In this document: positions 1-8,460 of the stretch, in pieces
Layout: each line of letters opens with the position of its first letter
How positions within the stretch are numbered: the first letter of the stretch is position 1
From: JAUVPB01 sp965223695
GTDB taxonomy: Bacteria > Actinomycetota > Thermoleophilia > Gaiellales > Gaiellaceae
Direction: 5' to 3'
Assembly (NCBI GenBank): GCA_965223695.1
Contig: CBDCXJ010000016.1
Coordinates: 124,001 to 188,000 of the forward strand
Length of the DNA: 64,000 nucleotides
The notes under the pieces: generated by a model
Told to the model about the DNA's origin: nothing
Seen by the model: the letters and a program-made list of their open reading frames with translations, nothing else
The model's database searches: none
Translations under genes and position numbers: made by a program

Positions 1-16
1 GGCTGATCGATCGGCC

Positions 17-388
17 GTGGGCGCACGCTCGTACCACTCGATCGTTGTCGGCGCCGGCACGGCCGGCATTCCGTGTGCCATCGCTGCGGCCGAGTACGGA
101 CGCTCGATTGCGGTGATCGAGAAGACCGACGAGATCGGCGGGACGCTTCACATAACCGGCGGGGAGCTCAGCGCTGCAGGCACCCGGCGTCAGCGCGAGC
201 AAGGCATCGAAGACACGCCGGTGGCTTACCTCGCCGACGTCATGGGGAAGAGCGGAGGGTACGCAGATCGGACGCTCGTCGAGCTCGCGGTCAACGAGGC
301 GCCCCACACGATCGACTGGCTCGACGAGCTGGGGTGCGATCGATCGAGCTGTTCTCGAGCGTTGCCAACTGGTCGCGGAGCCCGGTGA
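17..388 (+). pseudogene. N-terminal fragment of an FAD-dependent oxidoreductase (fumarate reductase/succinate dehydrogenase flavoprotein type)
   Basis: GTG start. The first 45 residues form a Rossmann FAD-binding fold: a GAGTAG dinucleotide motif near residues 12-17 and a conserved acidic residue in IEKTDEIGG. Homology stops near residue 108 (about base 338), after which the frame reads into unrelated sequence and ends at 388. Complete members of this family have roughly 450-550 residues, so only about a fifth of the gene is here. The downstream sequence is the middle of a luciferase-like monooxygenase in another frame, so the gene is cut at a junction, either a real rearrangement or an assembly join. 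Confidence 0.75.
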
Positions 389-1191
389 CCCTGGCCCTCG
401 CCGGCTCGACGCTCGCCGATCTGTCTGGCGGTCGCTACCGGCTCGGATTGGGAGCATCGCCAAAGGACTGGAGTGAGGGGTGGCACGGCGTCTCCTACGA
501 GCGACCCGTGGAGCGCATGCGCGACCTCGTGGGCGCCATCCGCGCCGCCTGGAGCTCACGGCCGGGAAGCCCGATCGACTACGAGGGCGAGGTGTACTCC
601 ATTCGCGATTACGAGCACGCTCTGCCCGCTGCCGCTCCCGTGCCCTTGTACCTCGGTGTGACGCGCCCGGCGATGACGCGGCTGGGCGGCGCGATCGCCG
701 ACGGCGTCATCTTCAACCTCATGCACTCGGTGGACTGGCTCGAGCAGAAGACGCTCCCGGCTCTTCACGAAGGTCTCGAGGACGCCAGCCGCGGCCGCAC
801 GGACATCGATATCGGCATGCTCGCCGTCGGAGCCGTGTCGAGCGATCCGGCCCATGCACGAGACCTCGCCCGCCCCGGCCTCGGCTTCTACTTCTCGGTT
901 CCCTACTTCCGTGACGTGCTCGAGTTCCACGGCTTCACCGACGAGCTGGAAGCGGGACTGGCTGCGGCCGAGCGCCGTGACGAGGCCGCGATGACTCGTG
1001 CCGCCAGCGATCGGGTCGTCGACGCGTTCGCCCTTGCCGGGACACCGGACGATGTCAGGCGACGCCTCGGCAGCTACGCGGATCTGGTCGACTGGGTCGA
1101 GGTCATGCCGCCGCTCGGGCTAGGACCAGCCGACACGAGGGAGCAGACGATTCCCTTGATCGAGGCGCTTTCGGAGGTGAGCACACGATGA
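340..1191 (+). pseudogene. Luciferase-like monooxygenase (F420/FMN-dependent), 5'-truncated
   Basis: About 283 residues match the C-terminal three quarters of luciferase-like monooxygenases: a LSGGRYRLGLG segment near 427-459, then YERPVERMRDLV and an APVPLYLG strand. These enzymes are TIM-barrel flavin or F420 oxidoreductases. The N-terminal strands and any start codon are missing, because the reading frame upstream of about 340 belongs to the flavoprotein fragment. The stop at 1189-1191 overlaps the ATG of a second luciferase-like gene (ATGA), so two paralogues were once translationally coupled. Confidence 0.75.
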
Positions 1192-1241
1192 AGTTCGGCA
1201 TCGGTACCGGTCCACAGAACGTGAGCACGGATCAGATCCTC
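1188..1241 (+). pseudogene. N-terminal stub of a second luciferase-like monooxygenase
   Basis: Eighteen residues starting MKFGIGTGPQN look like the first beta strand of a luciferase-like monooxygenase, starting at an ATG that overlaps the preceding stop. From about 1235-1250 the sequence becomes the complement of an ABC permease gene on the other strand, so the gene is cut after its first strand. An open frame continues to 1634 but it is antisense to the permease and carries no similarity to the family. Confidence 0.55.
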
Positions 1242-1244
1242 GCG

Positions 1245-1801
1245 CCCGTGTGGTCGCCGGGTCTCGGGTCGCTTGCGCCAAGCTGGCCCGTCGGCGCTGG
1301 CGCCCAGCGGAGCTTGAAGAAGAACACGAAGAGCAGGAGCAGGGCGAACCAGAAATCAGGCAGTGACAGCAGACCGAAGCTGGTCGTGTTGACGGCCTTG
1401 TCCGCGCTCTTGCCGCGGCGGCTGGCGGCGATGACGCCGCCGGTCACGCCCACTATGAGACCGAGCGCCAGCGAGAACACGATCAGCTCGAGCGTGGCCG
1501 GCAAGCGGTCGGCAAGGTCTTCCGAGACCGGGTTACCCGTGAAGATCGATTCCCCAAAGTCGAACTTGATCGCGCCGCTCAGGAAGTCGATGTACTGCTC
1601 GCCGATCGGCTTGTCGGTGCCGATCTGCTGCTGAATGGTCTCGATCACCTCCGGAGCGGCGAACGCTCCCGCGATCAGGAACGCCGGGTCGCCGCCCGCC
1701 AGGCGGGTCGAGAAGAACACCAGCGTGATGACCCCGAAGAGGATCGGGATCATGAAGAGCAGGCGCCGGCCCAGCAGGACGCCGATACGGCTGAGTCTCA
1801 T
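1245..1801 (-). pseudogene. Dipeptide/oligopeptide-type ABC transporter permease (DppB-like), 3'-truncated
   Basis: ATG at 1801 on the minus strand. The protein shows a first membrane segment (IPILFGVITLVFF), the DppB-type periplasmic stretch with GDPA and a G-F/I-T-PV-LADRLPATLEL pattern, then two further membrane segments up to residue about 165. It ends near residue 180 in a chimeric tail, before the remaining membrane helices and the EAA loop that contacts the ATPase. Family members have about 310-330 residues. No partner permease, ATPase or binding protein lies nearby, as expected if the locus is broken at about 1245. Confidence 0.8.
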
Positions 1802-1988
1802 TCCGATGTGGAGATAGCTGAGACCATCTCGGGGTTCGCGAACATCAGAGTGGGTCGATGTATACCGCGGTTGGCCGCACGCGGCAAGCGTCGCAGCCAG
1901 TGGGCTCCGTGGCTCGCTACGCGACCGCGATAAGCTGGCGCCGCCGCACCAGCCTTGCGCGGCCCGAGCGGCGAGGAGGTTGACTCAG
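1802..1988. promoter_or_regulatory. Divergent intergenic region
   Basis: This 187-base gap lies between the permease fragment (minus) and the AllA-like gene (plus). A GTATAC palindrome near 1857-1862 could serve as a -10 element in either direction, but I see no convincing -35 partner. A purine-rich GAGGAGGT ribosome-binding site at 1973-1980 lies eight bases before the ATG at 1989. Confidence 0.3.
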
Positions 1989-2594
1989 ATGGCGACGAGC
2001 TCACAAACGAGTTCAGAGATCAGAACGATCACCGCCGAGACGCTGACTGTCGAGAGCTTCGCCGCGTTCGGCGACGTACTTACGACGAGCGGCGATGCAC
2101 TTCCACACGTCTATGGCGACACGATGGACGTGTACCAGCCCGCGATGCACGAGTGCGACGTCGAGACTGAGTTCATCGTCACGCGCTATCGCATCCGCGA
2201 GCCACGCGTTCTGTACCTCGAGCGGCACAACCAGATCACGCAGACCTTCATTCCGCTCGGCGACGCGCCGTTCGTTCTCACCGTCGCGGCGCCCGATGCG
2301 CCGCTCGAGAACGGTCTGCCCGCGCTCGACAGCGTTCGCGCCTTCGTCGTGCCCGGCGACGCAGCCGCGAAGGCGCACCGCGGCACCTGGCACGAGGTCC
2401 CGCTGCCGCTCGTCGACAACAGCCTGACGCTGCTGACCAGCCATCACGGGGTCACGAGCGGCTGGGCCGAGCTCGACGACGAGTCGGAGATCCACAAGGG
2501 CGACACCGACGAGGAGAAGCTGAACGTCACCGATCGCTCGGGCGTTGTGCTGATGATCGACATCCCCGACGAGCTGCGAGGAGGAAACGCATGA
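1989..2594 (+). CDS. Ureidoglycolate lyase (AllA)-like protein
   Basis: 201 residues, ATG chosen because GAGGAGGT sits eight bases upstream; an in-frame TTG at 1980 overlaps that site and is unlikely. The sequence has the AllA/ureidoglycolate hydrolase layout: an early AFGDVL segment, then a beta-rich cupin-like core with the RHNQITQTFIPLG signature and a GTWHEVPLPL strand. AllA releases urea from ureidoglycolate, the last step of allantoin breakdown; close homologues also act on other ureido acids or are uncharacterised. It opens a run of overlapping genes (the stop overlaps the cupin start), so its substrate may be set by that pathway rather than by allantoin. Confidence 0.75.
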   Translation: MATSSQTSSEIRTITAETLTVESFAAFGDVLTTSGDALPHVYGDTMDVYQPAMHECDVETEFIVTRYRIREPRVLYLERHNQITQTFIPLGDAPFVLTVAAPDAPLENGLPALDSVRAFVVPGDAAAKAHRGTWHEVPLPLVDNSLTLLTSHHGVTSGWAELDDESEIHKGDTDEEKLNVTDRSGVVLMIDIPDELRGGNA

Positions 2595-3487
2595 GCAGCG
2601 ACACCTGGAGGCGCGATATCCCTCAGTTCTTCAACGTCTACGAGATGGGCTGGGACTCGATCGATCCCTCGGCCGTCTTCCACGGGCTTGAGGCCCGCGT
2701 CATCTCGAAGCACGAGGACAATGGCCAGACGACCGCGATGGTCCGCATCCCGGCCGGGTGGAAGTTCACCCAGGACGGCGATGAGGGCGGGCTCGAGCTG
2801 TTCGTGCTCGAGGGCGAGGTCACCGGTAACGGTCAGCTTGTCGGCGCCGGCGGGTTCCTCGCCGTTCCGCGGAACGGTGGCAAGCTCGAGCTGAGCTCGG
2901 ACGGTGGGGCGTACGCCCACATCTGGTGGGATCCGCTGTTCGCCACCGACTACTACTACGACAACCAGCCCTTCATCACCAAGATCTGGCAGGAGGACTG
3001 GGTCCTCACCGAGATGCCAGAGGTGAAGCACGGGATCATGCACAAGTCGCTGCGCTGGCCCGACCCGTGTGAGGGTCTCCTGCATGGTGGGCCTGCCGGC
3101 ATGCTCCGGTTCATCCTGCTGACGCCGGGCTTCCCCGAGGCCCGCCAGGAGACTCACCACGCCTGCTGGGAAGAGATCGTCTGGCTGACGGGCGACTTCA
3201 TGATGCCCGAGCGCGGTATTCACGGACCCGGCTCGTTCCTGGGCAACCCGGCCGAGCTCAAGCACGGCGGCCTGATGACTCAGGCGGGCACGCTGATGAT
3301 CCTCCACTGCGACGCGCCGATGGGGGCCGAGTTCACCGAGATTCCCAACGGTAAGGAGATCGTCGAGAACTACCTCGACACCACCTCCTGGCTCAACCCG
3401 CCCGGCCACACCGACTGGGTCGACTGCCCGCAGTACGAGATGAACCCGAAGACCGAGCCGACCTACAACCCGAAGGTGCCCGCGTGA
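2591..3487 (+). CDS. Two-part cupin-fold protein of unknown substrate
   Basis: 298 residues, ATG overlapping the AllA-like stop by four bases, preceded by GAGGAGG. The first half has a cupin pattern (IPAGWKFTQDGDEGGLELFVLEGEV, residues about 54-78) resembling ChrR-type or DUF4437-type cupins, and the second half repeats a beta-sandwich with an HHACWEEIVWLTGDF stretch whose His and Glu residues could bind a metal. A lyase, isomerase or dioxygenase role is possible; nothing in the sequence fixes the substrate. The stop overlaps the next start (GTGA). Confidence 0.6.
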   Translation: MSSDTWRRDIPQFFNVYEMGWDSIDPSAVFHGLEARVISKHEDNGQTTAMVRIPAGWKFTQDGDEGGLELFVLEGEVTGNGQLVGAGGFLAVPRNGGKLELSSDGGAYAHIWWDPLFATDYYYDNQPFITKIWQEDWVLTEMPEVKHGIMHKSLRWPDPCEGLLHGGPAGMLRFILLTPGFPEARQETHHACWEEIVWLTGDFMMPERGIHGPGSFLGNPAELKHGGLMTQAGTLMILHCDAPMGAEFTEIPNGKEIVENYLDTTSWLNPPGHTDWVDCPQYEMNPKTEPTYNPKVPA

Positions 3488-4536
3488 GCGACGACGCCGC
3501 TTTCGAGTACCGCTCGCTCGGGCGTACGGGCGTTCAGGTCACCAACCTCTGCCTCGGAACCATGAACTTCGGCGCAAGCGCCGACGAGGCCGCATCCGTC
3601 GACATGACCGTGCGCGCGATCGAGCAGGGCGTCAACTTCATCGACACCTCCAACGTCTACCAGGTGGGTGTCAGCGAGGAGCTGGTCGGCAAGGGTGTGG
3701 CCAAGTCAGGCAAGCGCGACAAGCTCGTCCTGGCGACCAAGTTCTGGGGCGTCATGGGCGATGACCCCAATGACCGCGGCAACAGTCGCCGCCACATCAT
3801 CGAGCAGTGCGACGCGTCGCTGAAGCGGCTGGGCACGGACTGGATCGACCTCTACCAGATCCATCGACCCGCGTCGGACATTCCGATCGACGAGACGCTG
3901 CGCGCGCTCGACGACCTGATCACGGCTGGAAAGGTGCGCTACATCGGCACGAGTACGTTCGCGTCGTGGCAGATCATGGAGTCGCTCTGGGCCTCGAAGG
4001 AGCTCGGCCTCAACCGGGTCGTCACCGAGCAGCCGGCCTACCACCTGCTCGATAGGCGGATCGAGCGCGAGGTCGTGCCGATGGCCGAGACCTACGGGAT
4101 CGGCCTCTTGCCGTGGTCACCGCTCGCGCAGGGCTTCCTCACCGGCAAGTACCGGCGTGGCGACGCCCCGCCGGCAGGCTCACGCTTCGAGAACCCCGAG
4201 GTCGGCGAGGCCTGGGAGAAGTTCCGCTTCACCGAGGGCAACCCGGGCGTGTATACGGACGAGCACTACGCCGTTCTCGATGTCGTCGAAGCGCTCGCTG
4301 CCGAGAAGAACGCAACCGCGTCGCAGGTGGCGATCACCTGGGTGGCGCGGCAGCCGGCTGTCGCCAGCGTGATCATCGGACCGCGCACGGTCGAACAGCT
4401 CGACGACAACCTCGGCGCCGCCGAGGTCGAGCTGAGCGACGAGGACTGCGCGCGGCTCGACGCCGTTGCGCCGCCAGGGCGCGCGACGCTGCCGTACTGG
4501 GTGCCGGGCTTTGGTCGGCACGAGCACCGCTGGTAG
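3484..4536 (+). CDS. Aldo/keto reductase
   Basis: 350 residues, GTG start overlapping the cupin stop. A NADPH-dependent TIM-barrel oxidoreductase with the full tetrad: Asp54 and Tyr59 in FIDTSNVYQ, Lys86 in ATKFWG, His127 in YQIHRP. The layout (SLGRTGVQV at the N-terminus, PWSPLAQGFLTGKYRRGD in the middle, then a cofactor loop near IIGPRTVEQLDDN) matches the YhdN/potassium-channel-beta-like branch. It probably reduces a carbonyl intermediate of the surrounding catabolic run; the substrate is not evident. Confidence 0.92.
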   Translation: MSDDAAFEYRSLGRTGVQVTNLCLGTMNFGASADEAASVDMTVRAIEQGVNFIDTSNVYQVGVSEELVGKGVAKSGKRDKLVLATKFWGVMGDDPNDRGNSRRHIIEQCDASLKRLGTDWIDLYQIHRPASDIPIDETLRALDDLITAGKVRYIGTSTFASWQIMESLWASKELGLNRVVTEQPAYHLLDRRIEREVVPMAETYGIGLLPWSPLAQGFLTGKYRRGDAPPAGSRFENPEVGEAWEKFRFTEGNPGVYTDEHYAVLDVVEALAAEKNATASQVAITWVARQPAVASVIIGPRTVEQLDDNLGAAEVELSDEDCARLDAVAPPGRATLPYWVPGFGRHEHRW

Positions 4537-4576
4537 CGCGCGTTTAGGCTTCCGCGAGGCTTACCGAGGAGGATGG

Positions 4577-6631
4577 ATGGCTGTTCGCGTCGGCGTTGAC
4601 ACTGGAGGCACCTTCACTGACCTGATGGCCTGGTCCGACGAGGGCCAGACCCACGTGCAGAAGGTTCACTCGACGCCCGACGATAATACGCGCGCCTTCC
4701 TGGAGGGCCTCGGCGAGCTCGGCGGGACGGCCGGCTTTGCGGCTGCTGACGTCGAGTCGATCAACCACGGCACGACGGTGGCGCTGAACGCCGTTCTCCA
4801 GGGGAACTGGCTCCCGATCGGGCTGCTCGTGACCGAGGGCTATCGCGAGATCATCGAGATCGCGCGCCAGACGGTGCCCGGCGACTGGGGCTCGATCTAC
4901 ACCTGGGTCAAGCCGCCGCGCGTCGTGCCCCTCGAGAACGTGCGCGAGGTCGCTGAGCGGACCACGCACGAGGGCGAGACCCTCGAGACGCTCGACGAGG
5001 CCGCGGTTCGCCAGCAGGCCAAATGGTTCAAGGAGCACGGCATCGACTCGGTCGCTGTCTGCTTCCTCCACAGCTATGCGGATCCGTCACATGAGCAACG
5101 GGCCCGCGTGCTCATCAACGAGGTTCATCCGGACTGCTTCGTCAGCATCTCTTCCGAGGTCCTGCCCGAGTTCCGCGAGTACGAGCGGGCGATGACGACC
5201 TGTCTCGACGCGGTCCTCATGCCGCTCGTCAGCGACTACCTCGACGAGCTCACGGGGCAGCTCGAGGGCAATGGCTACGGCGGTCAGCTGATGATGATGA
5301 AGTCGATGGGCGGTCTGTCGCGTCACGACAAGGTCGTCCACCAGCCGATCTCGATCGCCTATTCGGGCCCGAGCGCGGGCGTGCTCGGGATGGCCTGGCT
5401 CGCCGACAAGATCGACGAGTCGAAGGTGCTGACCTACGACATGGGCGGTACGTCGACTGACGTTGCGCTGGTCGAGGACGGTCGCCCCGTGCTTACCACC
5501 GACTCGATGCTCGACATCTATCCCATGCGGACGCCGACGATCGACCTGGTGTCGATCGGTGCCGGTGGCGGCTCGATAGCGACACTCGGCACGGGAAACC
5601 GCCTCCGCGTCGGACCCGAGAGCGCGGGAGCCGATCCGGGCCCGGCCTGCTACGGGCGGGGCGGCGAGCAGCCGACTGTGACCGACGCGAACCTCGTGCT
5701 CGGCCGCGTGCCCGCGTCACTGCTGAGCGGTGATCTCGAGCTCGACACCGAGGCGGCCGGCGCCGCGGTCGGCGGGATCGCCGCGCAGCTCGGCCTGAGC
5801 CTCGAAGAGGCCGCGTACGGCATTCTCGAGATTGCGGCCTTCAACATGGCAGGCGCGGTGCGAGAAGTGTCGGTCAAGCGCGGGCGCGACCCGCGCGAGT
5901 ACACGCTCTTCGCCTACGGCGGGGCGGGGCCGCTCCACGCCGCGCAGCTCGCATCGCTCCTCGGTGTCGGGAAGATCGTCATCCCGGCCAACCCCGGCCT
6001 CGGCTCGTGCATCGGTCTGCTCGCGGCCGACATCAAGGAGACCGCCGTGCAGACCGTGATCGCGCGCGAGGACCAGATCGATCTCGCTTCGCTCCAGAGC
6101 CGTTTCAAAGAGCTCGAGCAGCGGGTCGGCGAGGCGGTCAAGGATCAGGGAATCGCCGCCAAGAACGTGCAGCTCGAGCGCTTCGCCGACGCCCGTTACG
6201 TGGGCATGGCGACGGAGCTGACCGTTGCGGTGCCGTCCGGACGGCTGAGCAAGAAGAGCCTCGAAGCAGCGCTCGACGCGTTTCACGACGCGCACGAGCG
6301 CGCGTACGGGTACGCGTACCGTGGAGAGCAGCTGGTGGAAATTGTCAACATCCGCGTGGCGGGCACCGGCCCGACTGCGGTTATCGACCCGAAGAAGGCG
6401 CGGCGCGCCAAGGACGACGGCAAGGTCGCAAAGACCGGCCAGCGCACGGTCTACTTCGGGCCCGACGAGGGCTCGCCACGCTGCTCGCTCTACGATCGCT
6501 CGAAGCTCAAGCCCGGCCACAGGGTCAGGGGCGCTGCGATCATCGAGCAGTACGACTCGACAATCGTGGTGCCACCATGGGCCAACGCGTCGGTCGACGG
6601 CTACCACAACGTGATCATCGAGCGCAGGTAA
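4577..6631 (+). CDS. Hydantoinase/oxoprolinase family protein, HyuA-like subunit
   Basis: 684 residues, ATG at 4577 four bases after GAGGAGG; an earlier in-frame start at 4466 lies inside the aldo/keto reductase gene. The ASKHA-type ATP-binding elements are intact: DTGGTFTD at residues 7-14, NHGTTVALNA, a second phosphate motif MGGTSTDVA, and GAGGGSIA. The family opens cyclic amides such as hydantoins, 5-oxoproline or N-methylhydantoin with ATP, or carboxylates ketones (acetone, acetophenone carboxylases). No HyuB gene follows; the next gene is LeuC-like, so this subunit must work alone or share the HyuB at 11383. Confidence 0.9.
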   Translation: MAVRVGVDTGGTFTDLMAWSDEGQTHVQKVHSTPDDNTRAFLEGLGELGGTAGFAAADVESINHGTTVALNAVLQGNWLPIGLLVTEGYREIIEIARQTVPGDWGSIYTWVKPPRVVPLENVREVAERTTHEGETLETLDEAAVRQQAKWFKEHGIDSVAVCFLHSYADPSHEQRARVLINEVHPDCFVSISSEVLPEFREYERAMTTCLDAVLMPLVSDYLDELTGQLEGNGYGGQLMMMKSMGGLSRHDKVVHQPISIAYSGPSAGVLGMAWLADKIDESKVLTYDMGGTSTDVALVEDGRPVLTTDSMLDIYPMRTPTIDLVSIGAGGGSIATLGTGNRLRVGPESAGADPGPACYGRGGEQPTVTDANLVLGRVPASLLSGDLELDTEAAGAAVGGIAAQLGLSLEEAAYGILEIAAFNMAGAVREVSVKRGRDPREYTLFAYGGAGPLHAAQLASLLGVGKIVIPANPGLGSCIGLLAADIKETAVQTVIAREDQIDLASLQSRFKELEQRVGEAVKDQGIAAKNVQLERFADARYVGMATELTVAVPSGRLSKKSLEAALDAFHDAHERAYGYAYRGEQLVEIVNIRVAGTGPTAVIDPKKARRAKDDGKVAKTGQRTVYFGPDEGSPRCSLYDRSKLKPGHRVRGAAIIEQYDSTIVVPPWANASVDGYHNVIIERR

Positions 6632-6634
6632 GCG

Positions 6635-7936
6635 GTGCCCGAACCGGCCACCTTCGCCCAGAAGGTGCTCGCCCAGCGAGCCGGCCGCTCCGAGGTCGAG
6701 ATCGGCGAGATCGTCGGGACGCGGGTCGACCTCGTCGTCTGCGACGAGCTGAGCTTTCCCGAGGTTGTGGAGCAGTTTCGCCAGCTCGGCGCCAGCCAGG
6801 TTTTCGACCCGGCCGGGTTGTGCGTGATTGCCGATCACGAGAACCCGGCGCGCTCGGTCGAGGCGGCCGACCGGATGGTCATCACGCGTGCCTTCTGCGC
6901 GGAGCACGCTATCCCGCACCTCGTCGACGTCGGCGAGGCTGGCGTGATGCACCTGACGCTGGCCGAGCGTGGACTTGCCGCGCCCGGCGAGCTCGTGCTC
7001 GGCTACGACTCGCACATGCTGACCGCGGGCGGCCTCGCCGCGCTTGCAATCGGGGTCGGCGCAGCTGACACGGCGGTCGCCCTCGCCTTTGGCGAGACGT
7101 GGCTGCGCGTGCCCGAGACCGTGCGCATCACGCTCGAGGGGGTGCCCAGCGCGTGGGTCGGGCCCAAGGACGTCGCGCTATGGTTCTGCCAGCAGCTCGG
7201 GCAGGACGCCTGCGTCTACCAGGTCGTCGAGTTCGACGGCTCCTACGTCGAGCGGCTCGACATGGACGGGCGGTTCACGCTCGCCAACATGTCGATCGAG
7301 ATCGGGGCCAAGAGCGCCGCGGTGCGCCCTGACGAGGCGACCCGCGCGTTTGTCGAGGAGCGAGTCGACCGCGGCTGGGAGCCCGTGTGGTCTGACCCGG
7401 ACGCGCAGATCGCGGCGCAGCACACCTTCGACGTCGGCTCGATCGGTCCGCTTGTCTCGCTGCCCGACGCGCCGGATCGGGCGGTGAGCATCGACGAGGC
7501 CGGGGACGCGTCGGTCGATCAGGTCTTCATCGGCACGTGTACCAACGGGCGCCTCGCCGACCTGCGTGAGGCCGCCGCGGTGCTGCGCGGACGCGCCGTC
7601 AACCCGGGCACGCGGCTGATCGTCGTCCCGGGCAGCCCGGGCGTGTTCCGGGCCGCGCTGGCCGAGGGCCTGATCGAGACGTTCCTCGAGGCCGGCGCAA
7701 CTGTGGGCCCGGCCGGGTGCGGGCCCTGCGCCGGGCTGCACATGGGAGTCATGAGCGAGGGTGAGGTCGGGATCGCCACGTCGAGCCGCAACTTCCCCGG
7801 GCGGATGGGGCCCCGCTCGAGTCGCCTCTACATCGCTGGGCCGGCGGTCGCCGCGGCTTCGGCGATTGCCGGACGTATCGTCTCGCCGGCCGAGGTGCTC
7901 GGCGAGGAGGCCGCGACCCTGGTACCGGCCCGATGA
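6635..7936 (+). CDS. Aconitase-family hydratase large subunit (LeuC/DmdA-like)
   Basis: 433 residues, GTG start three bases after the HyuA stop. The three [4Fe-4S] ligands are present: Cys302 in FIGTCTNGR, Cys362 and Cys365 in CGPCAG. The family also includes isopropylmalate isomerase, homoaconitase and dimethylmaleate hydratase. The early DHENPARS and GYDSHMLTAGGLA segments match the family's active-site region. Its small subunit overlaps downstream, and the gene after that is an isocitrate-lyase-superfamily enzyme. That trio parallels the DmdAB plus 2,3-dimethylmalate lyase steps of nicotinate fermentation, so a substituted maleate/malate substrate is more likely than leucine synthesis. That assignment is inference. 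Confidence 0.88.
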   Translation: MPEPATFAQKVLAQRAGRSEVEIGEIVGTRVDLVVCDELSFPEVVEQFRQLGASQVFDPAGLCVIADHENPARSVEAADRMVITRAFCAEHAIPHLVDVGEAGVMHLTLAERGLAAPGELVLGYDSHMLTAGGLAALAIGVGAADTAVALAFGETWLRVPETVRITLEGVPSAWVGPKDVALWFCQQLGQDACVYQVVEFDGSYVERLDMDGRFTLANMSIEIGAKSAAVRPDEATRAFVEERVDRGWEPVWSDPDAQIAAQHTFDVGSIGPLVSLPDAPDRAVSIDEAGDASVDQVFIGTCTNGRLADLREAAAVLRGRAVNPGTRLIVVPGSPGVFRAALAEGLIETFLEAGATVGPAGCGPCAGLHMGVMSEGEVGIATSSRNFPGRMGPRSSRLYIAGPAVAAASAIAGRIVSPAEVLGEEAATLVPAR

Positions 7937-8460
7937 TCCTCGCCGGGTCAGCGTGGACGCTCGGCGACAATGTCTCGACCGACGAGATCCTTCCTGGCAA
8001 GTACATGGCGGTCAGCGACGAGGCCGAGCTCGCCACGCACGCCCTCGAGGGAGGCGCGCCCGGCCTCGTCGAGCAGGTCGAGCGCGGCGACATCCTCGTG
8101 GGCGGGCGCAATTTCGGCACCGGAAGCTCGCGGCAGCAAGCGCCCATCGCGCTACGCGAGGCAGGCTTTGGCGCCGTCGTCGCGGCCTCGTTCGCGCGGA
8201 TCTTCTTCCGCAACTGCGTCAACGTCGGCCTGCCCGTCTTCTTCTCTGCAGAAGCGGCGGGCGCCACGCGACAGGGCGATCGACTCGAGATCGACACGGA
8301 GGTTGGTGTGATCAGAAACGTCACGCGAGACACGGAGCACGCGGTGCCGCCGCTGCCGCCGTTCGCGCGCGAGCTCGTCGCGGCCGGAGGCCTGCTCGAG
8401 TACGCACGCGGACGTCTCGGCCAGCCGCTCGTACCCACCTCGACGGGAGACCGGGCGTGA
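7933..8460 (+). CDS. Aconitase-family hydratase small subunit (LeuD/DmdB-like)
   Basis: 175 residues, ATG overlapping the large-subunit stop (ATGA). The swivelling domain signature is visible: DNVSTDEILPGKYM at the N-terminus and GGRNFGTGSSRQQAP near residues 57-71, where the serine/arginine loop binds substrate carboxylates. Most relatives read SSREH or SSREQ here; this one reads SSRQQ. It must assemble with the upstream large subunit to form the iron-sulfur hydratase. The stop overlaps the next start (GTGA). Confidence 0.88.
   Translation: MILAGSAWTLGDNVSTDEILPGKYMAVSDEAELATHALEGGAPGLVEQVERGDILVGGRNFGTGSSRQQAPIALREAGFGAVVAASFARIFFRNCVNVGLPVFFSAEAAGATRQGDRLEIDTEVGVIRNVTRDTEHAVPPLPPFARELVAAGGLLEYARGRLGQPLVPTSTGDRA

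Noticed and set aside
1188..1634. A 148-residue plus-strand gene
   Set aside because: Only the first 18 residues look like a luciferase-type start; the rest is the complement of the permease gene.
5717..7015. A 432-residue minus-strand frame across the HyuA/LeuC-like junction
   Set aside because: Antisense to two real genes with intact Fe-S and ATP motifs; same GC artefact.
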